A stretch of 64,000 bases of DNA, taken from Echinococcus granulosus (Eukaryota; Platyhelminthes; Cestoda; Cyclophyllidea; Taeniidae). The DNA lies in NCBI RefSeq assembly GCF_000524195.1, contig NW_020170382.1, positions 3,193,403-3,257,402 on the forward strand, written 5' to 3'. Of the stretch, positions 1-11,382 are shown one piece after another. Position 1 is the stretch's first letter. Every line of letters starts with the position of its first letter. The position numbers and the translations under genes were made by a program. A model generated the notes under the pieces. The model worked only from the letters and a program-made list of their open reading frames with translations, had not been told where the DNA came from and made no database searches.

Positions 1-1078
1 TGGAAAGATGTGCCTGCGTTGGGGACTGGGCCTACACAATACTGGGTTGCAGATAAAACCGGTTTTTGATGAAATGGCAAAAAGTGTCAATCAATTATTT
101 GATGCGTCGTACTCTGAATAAAGGGTTCGCGGTCACTTGAGGGCAACGCTGATGGCAATGCGGTACAGCACAAAGCCATAATAGTGGGTTATTATCGTAA
201 ATAATGAGAAATGCTTTATTTTCCAAGTACTTGGATAATTCTCATGGTACCAGATCAGTGAAAATCGTATTTTCTAAAGCATTATCATCTGTATGACACT
301 TAAAGTTTGAACATGCTACTCTTAATCCTTTGGTTGCTCCTCTCACCTTGCGTGAGTAAAGTGGGTAGCATTGAAGTTCTTCAAAAAATTGTGTTTTTTA
401 AAATAAACACGGGAGAGTAACGAAAACGGTAATGTTAAAAAAAGCGGAATTAAGTATGGTAATTTGTCTAAAGTCGCGTAGGCAACAAATTTACTGAGCC
501 CAATGATCCTAGTACAGATAATGCTCTAAGCTGGAATAAAACTACTATTGGTGCCATGGTTACGCAAGCCCATTGAAACAAGAATTGCCAATAATTTCTA
601 ACACTTCTGCTAATTTCGAAGAGTTGTTTTCATATTTTAAACATTTTCCATTTTACGGTAGGCATTACCGATTTCTCTTTTCTTTATAAGCAGGAAAATT
701 AAAGGTGAAATCCATGGGTTCACACTCATTAAGATGCAGCTCTCGAAGACTTCCCCAAAGGCGACAATACTCGTGCGGAATATGTACTGTTGACGTACAG
801 AAGAGGTAGTGGCTTTTGGTATAGCCCGAAGTCCGGGCCACCTGGCAAGGACACAGTGACTGAGACCCTATGTGGTCCCTTACCAAAATCGAGAGAGAAA
901 TACATCTTAACTTTGCTCAAATAAAAAGTGACCCGCCCATTTTCTCCCATTTTGATCTGTATGATAACAAACTTCACCCTCTACCTTACCAACTGCACTT
1001 TTAGCTTTGTATCTGAAGATAATATTAGACACTTTGCTTTACTTTGCAGAGAATTACCTCTTGTAACCATTAGGAAAC
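1..1078. other. Upstream flank of the first annexin gene; no gene seen
   Basis: No coding exon is recognised here. A copy of dispersed repeat family 1 lies at about 752-905. A pyrimidine-rich stretch ending in a cag at about 1050, just before the annexin start, looks like a splice acceptor. A noncoding first exon upstream is therefore possible. Confidence 0.4.
752..905 (+). repeat. Dispersed repeat family 1, copy A
   Basis: This diverged copy of a short interspersed element shares two blocks with the copy at 11800-12005. One is a tract around tgtactg-acgt-cag. The other is a 3' block of the form cctatgtggtcccttaccaaaa followed by a gagag tail. Orientation matches all other copies found. No ORF is preserved. 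The class (SINE-like or a terminal-repeat miniature retroelement) cannot be decided here. Confidence 0.5.
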
Positions 1079-4000
1079 ATGAATTACGACTATAATAATG
1101 ATGCCGAACGAATTTACAATGCTTGCAAAGGACTCGGTATGTTAAACTGCCACTGTTCGCTAGATAAGAGATGTACAAATTTGGCCACCCGTATTTGCGT
1201 ATGTGTATCTGATACATCCTAAATGCATACAAACGATATACAATTTAGCATAAACCGTAATTCCTTAACTCGTTTGCTGCCAAAGTCAACTTGTTATGAC
1301 GGCCTACCCTCTTATCTGACCTCGATCACACAGTTTTCACTTTGCGAGAACTGATTTATCGCATTTAAAACAGTAAAGTAGGTGAGGGACCTCTCCGTCT
1401 AAGGGTGTTTCCGGTTTTATTTCTCGAGCAACAATTAAACTCATCAATTTGGTGGTGTTCAAGTGTTAGCGTTATGGGGCTTGGGGCCACTTGCATGGGG
1501 TAGAGGCCAGACAGCACTGCGGAGGTACGATGGTGGAGCCCCTATGTGGCCTGTTGCCAAAGCCGAGAGTTAAACAAACAATTAAAGGGGTATAGATATA
1601 CTTGGCCAAAGAAGCATTTGGGATAGAGCGGATGAATTTTTTTGATACCCTCATAGCTAACTTGCTATTTCTCTCTGGTAACCACTAAACACTGTAACCT
1701 TTCCCTGTTTCCTTCTAGGCACTAGAGAGGAGGACATAATTCAGGTTATTGGCAAGCGGAAATTGGCTGAAAGACATCAAATTCGATTGGCTTACTTTTC
1801 TAAGTACAACAAGGTAAAATTGACGAGTGTGACAATGATGTGCTTAATATCCATTGCCGGTCCAACATTGGTGACCACTTAAGGAGCGGTTACTGCAGTA
1901 AAAATCTAGCTGAACAAGCGACACCGAACATTAGAGTTGGAAGGCGAGCGCAGATAGAACTTGTGCTTATTCACTTTTGTTTTTATCCCTGCTATTCGAT
2001 AGGATCTCTTGGATGTACTGGACAGTGAATTGAGTGGAGATTTTGGAGAACTGGCACGCAATCTCTTCCTTGGTCCAATTCAAGTTTTGGCGTTTGAATT
2101 GTACAAAATTTTCAAGAAGACCGGCTCAGCTGGTGGCGATGTTAATGACATTATTTGCTGCCTCAGTCCAACTGAAATCACAGCACTCAAATCCGCCTAT
2201 CTTGAAGGTGAGGTGATTGCACGTATTATCACTACCGCGTAGCCCCTCTTCCGCTATCAATCGTCTACCTCACGGCTCTTCATGGTCGCTCTTCCATGCG
2301 AGAGGGGTGATGATAGCGTTTCTTTAAGATCGAAAAGCGAACTGCAACAGAGAGAAGGCGCTATTGTCCCTACGCTATTCTAAAAAGGTGTGCCATTTGC
2401 CTCAAGAAACCGGGCAGAAGAGGAGTGAAATTTCCTCTAACTATGCTATAAACCAAGGGCGTCTGATAACCAACTCTTCAGGAATGCTTTCACTTCACTT
2501 GTGACGATTGTTTAAAACTCGGAAACGGGGTTTTACAAAATATGACCCCTTTTTAACCCCTCCGTAGTGTGACTTTGTAGAGTCCTACTCCTGTTTATTG
2601 TTCACTTAAATCGGGTTCGTTTACTGTTGCCCTCTATACGAGGTTCTGAGGCATCCGGCTACTCATTCCAATGTGGGAAGTCTATGCGCCGATGGGCCTG
2701 GAGGTTGGCGGCACCACCAGAGACCGCGCCACCAAACAAACGTCAAAATTGAGGGGAACCCTAGAGTCTGCGTATATTAAAGGCACCGTGGCACAACACC
2801 ACTACAAATGCATACCTTTAGATTGATATGAATGCGGTTTTACAGCGAAAGTTTACTTATTTACTATTGTTTTTCCCATTTTAGTCCTGCAATACGAAGA
2901 TGTGAAAGGTACGTCTGTTTTAACATTATTGTAAATTGCTATAGTATAGGAGCTATCATATAAAGAAGTTGCCAAAAATACTATTTTTTTTTCTTATTCT
3001 ACTTAAGACGAATGTGCCGCCTCTCAGTTAGGGGAGGAGTTGCTATGGCACCCTTTCCTAATGGGTCTTGCATTTTAGTGAAGATCCCCCTAGTGGACGT
3101 CATTCCACCATCTCAAACGGTAAAAAGGAAGTGATAGACAAAATTTGTTCCGTTCAAAAGTGCATTTTAAATTTGGAAAACACTTTGTTTGGATAAGGGT
3201 TGAGTGGCGACTTATTGTATCACTAACGGAAAATTTTGAAATAACCACCAAATTCCCTTGCCAACTTTATTGTACAGACAAAACGCGTAGCCTGGAGAAG
3301 GACATTGAAAAGGAGACTAAGGGCGGTCACCGTGACTTCTTGCTCAAATTCATCAGCACCCACCGGCCCGAGTATTCCGCCGAGCAGATCAAATCCGCCG
3401 CTGCTACCGGACACTGGGAGGATCTTATCGACATGCAACAGGTTGAACGCAGTGCAGCTGCCATCCATGCCGCTGGTGAAGGGTCAGTGTTGGAATCTGC
3501 AATGGGATCAGTAGTAACAAAACATTTTTGGGTTGGGTGTCACCAGCTACCAAACGTACTAGTGGATCTGATTGCCTCTTGTCAAGGAGGCTTTGTACTG
3601 CCTTTTTCCATTAACGGATCGAGATTAATTAACTATATTTAGGTTTGCTCTTCAAATATTTTTCTTCTATTTTCACATTACAACTCCGTTGTGTGATTAA
3701 CTGCCAAATGATCCAGTACTTTCATACGCTCTATTCAGTAATCACCGAAGTCAAAGGTAAGGAATGCGCACCGGCTCTGCGTGTCGTGTCTCTTCTGTCG
3801 GATGTAGCTTACCCATCTATTCACGTAGTACCTGCGTTCATGAGCACGTGAATGAATTGCCCTTTTCATTGGAATTGTAACTGCTTACTCCACCCACCTC
3901 CCAGCACTCAGATCGTGGAGTTTAAAGTCGGAGAGACCTACTTATTTCGGAAAATCAAAACCACACTCATTTGGAGTTAATGGTTGACTGTTATTAGTTG

Positions 4001-5158
4001 ATCAGAAAGAGGACTGGGGTGTATGTTTTTGTTTTCTGCAGGAAAGCTGGTAAAGGGAATGAAACTGAAGTGACGCGAATCCTTTGCACCGCAAGCGTTC
4101 TGGATATACGCGCCATCTATGATCACTTCAAAGATGTACGTCTTAAAAACATTGTGTTCTAGAGCAATTTTTCGAAGCGGGGCACTTTAGTGGACAATTG
4201 GACGAAACTTCAGTCGTTTTGATAATGTTTGAAGGGAAACAAACAGCTGATATAAAACCTTTCGCTTTCTTGAATTCCCATAGGTGTACAATGTTTCGTT
4301 AGTGGATTTCATTACAAAGGCCTTCAAGAATCCACTTCGAGATGCTTACAACAATGTCAGTAAGTCCTGTACTGCCTACTCTTCCACGTCAAAGTCAAAC
4401 CAGGTGAATGAGCGATTTTAACAAATCCATCTTTCTTTCGCCCTACAGTCATGTCAGCAGTGGATCTCCGTCTCTTGTTGGTGGCTCAACTCTACAATTC
4501 CATGCATGGCCTGGGAACCGATGAGCGAACCTTGTCCAGAATCATCGCTATCCGCTCTGAGGTAATTTTCTAGGCTCTAATGCTGAGAAGAAAAATATAT
4601 GTAGAAGATACCTAACAAAATACGCCTTATAAGGCATTGCAATCCATGAGAAATGGGCCCGTTATGCGCTAGTTCCAGACATCTGCGGCTGGGGCTGAAG
4701 AACTTACCCCCACCAATAAACAATACAATTCTAGGTAAATAAGCAGAACTTTAAGGTCGCGTGGAAATTCTGCATGACTTTTTCGCAGTACAACCACTTA
4801 CAGTTCTAAGGATCAGCCTCAAGGTTCCGAAATGTACCTTTTAAAAGCTACAGACAGGACGAATTAACAGTCCCAGGAAAGCATTGTTTATCTCATTGGC
4901 AAGAATAACAGCCCACTGCAGACTTTGTCAAAAATCGTCCTAGATTTCGGGCTCAAAAAGAATGGAATTTTCCGATTCTGCGTCAGTGATGTTATATTCT
5001 ACATTCTAACTACACAATCTACTACCTTGTAGATTGACCTCCCAACTCTAAAGGTACTCTACCAACAGAAGATCGGGCGTTCATTGGCTGAGATGGTAAA
5101 GAGCGACACATCCAGCGACTACCGATCGCTCCTAATGACCCTTTTGGGAGAGAAGTAG
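1079..5158 (+). CDS. Annexin (gene 1 of a tandem pair), 9 coding exons, 331 aa
   Basis: Annexins bind acidic phospholipid membranes in a Ca2+-dependent way. Exons: 1079-1136, 1719-1813, 2003-2207, 2885-2908, 3278-3482, 4042-4135, 4284-4359, 4449-4561 and 5033-5158. All junctions are GT-AG with matching phase, totalling 996 nt with TAG stop. Four annexin repeats are readable. Repeat 1 has GLGT at residues 18-21. Repeat 4 has GLGT at 272-275 followed by a DTSSDY acidic cap near 315-320. Repeats 2 and 3 have lost the canonical GxGT (GSAGGD and AGKGNE), so Ca2+ sites there are probably weak or absent. The 24-nt exon 4 adds eight residues to the repeat II-III linker. The start is chosen because an in-frame TAA lies five codons upstream. 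An upstream noncoding exon is possible. The paralogue at 11383-15843 has the same structure. Confidence 0.93.
1468..1590 (+). repeat. Dispersed repeat family 1, copy B (annexin 1 intron 1)
   Basis: This is a clear match to the copy at 11800-12005. Both share a ggaggtac-atggtggagcccct block, then a gagagttaaacaaac block. It lies inside intron 1 of the first annexin gene, in the same orientation as the gene. Confidence 0.65.
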
Positions 5159-5247
5159 GATAGAAACCTTGAGTAGCAATTTCACTACCTTTAACATTCC
5201 CCGGGAAATAGCCTACAGTTGCCCCATCTCACACAGTTGCATACACT

Positions 5248-5253
5248 AATAAA
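5248..5253 (+). terminator. Poly(A) signal AATAAA of annexin 1
   Basis: A canonical AATAAA lies 90 nt after the annexin 1 stop codon and is the first such hexamer downstream. Confidence 0.65.
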
Positions 5254-7329
5254 CAATCTAATTGCACATTCTAAGGCAAATCTTCTACCGTGCTTTTTCA
5301 TGTGGGAAAAACTAGTCTGAAATGGCGGGACTTATAGTACCAATTACAATTTGGTAGGTTAAAACAAGTGACGATTTTTATTAGAATCAGAGGTTTCCGA
5401 CTAAGTTATATGGTTTTAAACAAAGATGCGCAAAATAGAACATTGGCAATTTAATATGGTAACACCATATTAGGTGAAGATTTCATTTCTGATATTAATG
5501 AAAAATACTAATTTTGTGTCAAATAGGTCGTTTACTTATTTTGGTGCTAAGATAAGGCGCTTTTATTTGCCTTTTTGATTGTGAACTCTCTAGAAATTAG
5601 ACACTATGTAAATACCTAAGCAGTTATATCGATTGCTTAATAAAAATTTTCTGACTTGAATGTGTGGATGGTAAACTCAAAAAGCCTGAACGAAACATGC
5701 CTATCCTAGGTGCAAATTAATGTACACTCCCATGGCGACTGAGTGGTTCCGAGGTAAACCTTAGCTCACCGAGTTTTTTCGAAGACGCAATGATCCGTGG
5801 CAGTATAAAAGAAGTCTCGCTTAGCTAAAAGACTAGTAGCACGAAACAGAGACTATTTCGCAAAGCAAAAGCTCGTCCTGGAGATATCCGATCCTTGGTT
5901 TTATTAAAAATATATATAAACAGCATCCATTCACTAAACAACAACGCGCATTGTAAAGCCACCGCATGTCAAAAGTCAGTCAATCAGTCAGTCGATCAGT
6001 TACTCGTCCAGTTGGTCATTAAGCAATACGTTCCCGGAGTCACTTATCTACACAAGTAAAAGAGGTGGAAAACAACACATCGGTCGTCTTTGCCCCTTGT
6101 TGTCGACAATCTCTTTATGCATGATTCGGGAGCCAAACTCAGCTCCTAACCAACCCTCGTAATTACCTTCGCCCCTTGTTCGATGCGGATGCAGACGACA
6201 TATTTGCTTATCGCTATTATCACTTACGTTAAAGGCATTCTTCTTAATCAAGCTGCCAACTTGCAAGCGTAGTCTCGATCGGCTTTAGCGTGTCTCCCGT
6301 GTGTCAATTGTGATACACGACATGGTTCCTCCAGATCAAGAATAGTGTTTCAACCTTGAACTGATGCCTCTGTGTTAAAATGGCTCTTCATTACGGCTCA
6401 ACTACTTATTTGGACCAGTTCTTCTGCATAATGCTTTTTGCTACCACAACTTCTGTAAAGCCCGCACGACAAATTTGACGCCGGGCTTTTAGAAAGGCTT
6501 ACTATAGGGTTAAACTCGGTCTACAAAGAGGCAGGCGATAATTATAACACCATTTATTTCAAAACAAATCTTAGTTTGTTAATTTCCCTAATCAAAAGAT
6601 AGATGGCAAAGATAGATGCACATGTGTACATACAACACCTTGCATTTTACAAGTTTTTATAAAATTCCAGAAGTTATTCTAACAAGCGTTATCTTAAACC
6701 GCAGAAATTCGTTAAGTTATTTGATATTTCGTAGTAAATAGCTTCAAGCATTGTCAAGAGATGTCAGTAGTTGCTACTGTAAACTTCCAGTAGACGTGTT
6801 CTGGCAGCACCCGCAACTATTATTTTATTAATTGAATCTTGCTTTTGTCACTATGGCAACCAAATAGTCGTAGGTACGTTATTAATTTGGTTGCTAATAT
6901 TATGAGTCTTTCGTCGGTTGGCCGCCTGAAGGCAAGTCTACGTAGTTTAATCTGAAGAATTGGAAGAAAGAACAGTGTCAGCTTACGAAATCTCAAATGA
7001 ATTTATGCAGTTAAGTAAAACCCATAATTTTAAGGCGATTCTTTAACCGCAGGTTTTGGGGCTCGGCAACCCGTAAATGCGCATAATTCTTCAGAAAATG
7101 AGTATTAACCTCCACACTTACGTTTGATGTAAAGGAATTACTTTTCGTAAATTATTCTCGGTAAAAATCGCGCCACTGTTTAGATACATATTTACCACTT
7201 AATAAAATGCGTTTCAATTATCCCCATTTTTAAGTGTGGTGCCACCAGTCTTCCCTGGGTTCGTTTAAAGCCATTCATGGAGAAAGGAAGGCATAGCATA
7301 GTAAAGCCCTTGACTTCCCTAAAGAAGAA

Positions 7330-7495
7330 AGGAGACATGAAATTCCGGGTGAATATATATATATATATATATTCGACTTGTAAAATAGGTTTGAATGACC
7401 CTGAGGACAACCCACTTCGTAAAGGTATATTGGTGGCGCCCCTAAGTGACCCCTTTACCAAAACCAAAAGCTAAACAAACAGCTAGTGTATCACA
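7330..7495 (+). repeat. Dispersed repeat family 1, copy C
   Basis: It shares the gacatgaaa-t-c-gggt--aat block and the 3' block (cccctaagtgacccctttaccaaaacc, then taaacaaac and agtgtatcac) with the other copies. It is interrupted by an AT dinucleotide run. Confidence 0.55.
7353..7372. repeat. (AT)10 microsatellite
   Basis: A pure AT dinucleotide run inside repeat copy C. Confidence 0.9.
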
Positions 7496-9943
7496 GAGCA
7501 ACTGGCAGCGTCAGTTTACTTTGAACAAAAATTGTCAACGAGGAACGAGATTTAGCTGTCTAGTATGCTTGTTTGCGCAAGTTAGACGCCTAGAAATTTT
7601 GCTTAATCTAATGCCATTTTAACATATTCGCGAAATTCGCATAATCGAGAAAAACACTAATTGCAACCCAAAGGCACCCATCAACCTCTCAGGTGACTTG
7701 AAATTATTTTGTTGAAAATAGTGAGGAATCAACTTAGCACCCCGTTCAAAAACACAAACCTTAAGTAATTTGCTTATTACCTATAACACTTAAACCTTGT
7801 ATTTGATTGGTCATATTTATCGATTTCTGTGATTCAACAAGTGATTGGATAAACGCGGATCAATAGAGAAGTGGAAGAAATAGTAATTGGTATTGGTTTA
7901 CTTCACACCCTTCTTTGTGCTTCTGCAAGGCAGAATTGCACGAGTTGATTTTATAAAACGGTAACGGAATCACCTAATGAACAAGCAAACAATTAACGAA
8001 TTCAAAACAACCGCCTATTTATTCATCTCTGCTTTCGCAAAGGCAAACATCAGATCAACAAGGGAAGACAGTCGGCGTTACATCTTGAAAAGGTAACAAA
8101 CTGCGTGTTGCTTTTCGAGTGTGTGTGTGCATGTAAGTGTGTATGGGTGAAAAGGCAGTACTTAAGTTGGCAACGTCTGAAGAGATCAATAGCGTAAATC
8201 ACACAAATAGGAGTGAGACTATTTCATGACCCAAAGACTGCTTCTGACTCACCCACATACATAGTGGAGCACTGAGAGCCCTGGTAAAAGTGTGCTCTTC
8301 GAAACAAGTTAAATCAAAATTTCCACGTTCTCAGACTTCGTAATGGAACACAAACATATTTTAACTACCGTAGAGTAAGGAGCAGGTCTGATTAAGCCAA
8401 AGATACTGTTCCTTCTTACTTACAAATGGGTAAATTGGTTGGAAGGGCTTACACAGTGGCGGTGGTTTGATGGACCTCGTATCGCTTAAGCCGCTATCAC
8501 GCGGAAGCTGTGCATTTACCCTTTTAACAACGCATTTCTGGAAGAGAAGTGATTTTTACCAACACTGAGTTTGGGTAATTATTATCAAAACCAAATCGAA
8601 AGATCAAATAAGCTTGCTAGAATTACTTTTTGTACTTGATTAACACCACTAAAATGAATAAACTTTTGGAATCCACTATCATCGTGTTAAACTAGTTGTG
8701 CGACTCTTGAAGGAGATGAAGTAGCAAAACTCATCACTTGGAAGAACAAGTCCAGATAAATAATTGCTGGAGACAGTATTTCGAGGAGAAAGCCTCAAAT
8801 TCTTGATCAGAGGATATTGTGTCGTTTGTCGCTTTTGATACACACGAGACTCATTAAAACCGGTCGAGATTAAAGTGTCAAAACTAAAGACGATGATGAT
8901 GATGATTTATGGGGAAGGTGTTCAAGCCCTTATAAACCGAGAGAGGAAGCTGAACACAACGGTTGGTAAGGAGCTGAGTTCCATTTCCATATCAACCATG
9001 AAGAGCCAGTCGATGATTGTTCTTGACTTCTTTTACCTGCATAAAAATGCGACTTTGGGAGCGTATTGTTTGGTGGGTGAATGGGTAAGTGGCCGAGTGA
9101 TAAGTGGTGCTACCTTAATGTCCGTTCACTTACCACACTACTCTACACTTCCAAGACTCGCAATACTTCTTCCCTAAAGTCCGTTCCCTAATTGTTTGTG
9201 TGTGCGGGACTTCAGACATGACACATTGACTCCCTAGGACTTATTTAACTGCTGAAGGTCAAACGACTACGACTGAGGTCTCGTCATGACTCGAGTGTGT
9301 GTCAGATGCATTCCTTTGGAGAAATTATCTAGAATGGAAGAAGGTGAGAAGTATGTAATATCTCACACGACTGAGAAACTCAACTGCAAGAGGAGCTTCA
9401 TTTCAGCAGAAACAGTTGAAAATGCTACCGCATTCCCCTCCTTCGTAATTCATTCGTGCTTCTCCCGGTGATTATTATAACCACTTCTTGCCGGAGACGT
9501 TGGACTTTCACAAGTTAAGTGAAATAGACAGTTGGGAAATGAAAGTGAGATGGATCTGTGCATGTGGCTAAACCGAGGGCTATATTCTTGTCTTTTTAGA
9601 CCTAAAACCTTGCGTAAAATTAAATTATGGGTAGAAGTTAATCAAAGAAGTTTTCTTGTAAATTTATGTATTTGCTAATACCGAAATTCATCTTCTTTCC
9701 CTATTGGCAAAGAATATAACCTCTTTTATGCCTGTTGTCAAGACTGTTGTAAATAAATAGGGTGCAGTGAAGAGTAAGTGCTCTTAGCTACCAAGGTCTC
9801 AGAGGAAAGGGAATCACAACAACTCCTCAAAAAAATAAAAGATTTTTAAGTGTTAATAACTTTCTTGGACCAAGAAAACCCCGTTTCTACTTTACTGATT
9901 AAAATTTACATCATTTGCTTTCATTAAATGGTAAAGCACACTC

Positions 9944-9959
9944 GTCACATATTTGTGAC
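9944..9959. repeat. 16-bp dyad motif GTCACATATTTGTGAC, copy 1
   Basis: Six-base arms GTCACA/TGTGAC flank a TATT spacer. An identical copy lies at 48326-48341, and the exact reverse complement lies at 14844-14859. Confidence 0.8.
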
Positions 9960-11382
9960 GCGGGGTGGGAGTAAATGCCTCCTCCGCCAATTCACTACAA
10001 ATATTTTTACAGAGTTTGAAGATATGCCATCGCTAGATCTTCTGTCAAACAAAGCATCAAAATGCATTGTGCTTAAATACCGGTTAAATCCATTCAAGAG
10101 CTCGAGCAACAGTGCAGACAACAATCCCACAAATGTTTTCCACAAGACAAGGGTGGGCCAGGAGACCTGCTCTGTCGTACTGCTCCACCCCTTCAAAATA
10201 GTCTACCAGCCAAGTGGGTGGAGGGGGCTGAAATGAGACAGGAGTGAAGACCAACGATGAGCCGAAGATTAAAGCTTGAGCGTCGGTGAATACAATCCAC
10301 AAACTCCTCATTGACGCTGACTTTGCCTAAATCCTCTAAAGAGAATTATTTTCTACCAACACTTCAAGGTCAAGTAAAACCTGAAGTCTTTTCAAAAAAC
10401 TCCCCCAATTGAAGTAAACAACACCCCGAGTAGGAGGTGCGTTTTGTAGCAGACCGTTTCATTGTTGACTAACTCAATGGAACTGGCGCTTCATTTTAGG
10501 GTATGGGAGTAGACTCAAATGCATGTGCACTTAGGCATTAGTACCTATGAATGTTGCATTTTCCTCTCATAAAAAAGTAACAAATTCATGCGAAATCCAT
10601 AGAGATGCCACTACCGCTTCAAAGGACTGGTGACGTGCTAGCGCTCAAGGCATCGCTGCCTAGCGCTGATTGGTGCGTTGTAGACTTAGATGCGGGCAGT
10701 GGAGAGTACTTGAAGAGCACACACACACTTCTCACAATCTTTGTTGAGTGCGCTCGCCTCATCGAGTCGGCTCTACGCTCGCTTCTCTACCGCCAGGTGA
10801 GGATTTTATGCATATTTTAACTGTCTCAACTTCAACCTGAAAGTTCTAGTGTATATGGTGCTAGGCAAGCCAAAAACTGTAAAATTGATGCAATACGTCG
10901 AGAAATTTTGTGTCACCCATGAGGAATATGTGATAGAGGCGGTCTAAAAGAAAATGTGAGCAGCTAATGCCTTTGTAATTGAGCAATTAACTCACTACGG
11001 TTAAAATTACCTCTTATTGAATCCCAGAGTGGGAAACAGGCAAAATTCCGAGGCATTACAACAAAGTCCAGCTCTAAAATGACAGAAATCGGTGCCCAGA
11101 TTATTAGGCCACATAGACCATTAGTTTTAAGAACTTGTCTTTTTGACAAGGATATACCCTCTTGAACGCAAATTCTTGCTAATTGCGACAATTTAACACA
11201 TGTAGTTGTTTTACCCGAAAGTGAAATAGACATTTGGTCAGTTGGTTTTTCACAGAGAAGACTTTAAACACTTGTAGGGGAACCAAAGAAAATGCTACCT
11301 TCTCCTTTATTTGCGCATTTTGGACTGAGATGACAATTTGTGCATTGTAGAAATTACAAAACAAATCTAAGGTGTTTGAAAA

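Larger units (their letters stand above)
5260..11382. other. Intergenic region between the two annexins; no gene recognised
   Basis: It holds a family 1 repeat (7330-7495), an AT microsatellite (7353-7372), a cagt/caatcagt-rich patch near 5975-6005 and one 16-bp dyad motif (9944-9959). Open frames of 100 aa (8875-9177, +) and 102 aa (9928-10236, +) show no recognisable domain, no good splice context and no family resemblance. They are treated as chance. Confidence 0.5.

Noticed and set aside
8875..9177. 100-aa open frame on the + strand
   Set aside because: Short, no family resemblance, Met/Ser/Thr-rich start from a GATGATG run, no splice or promoter context.
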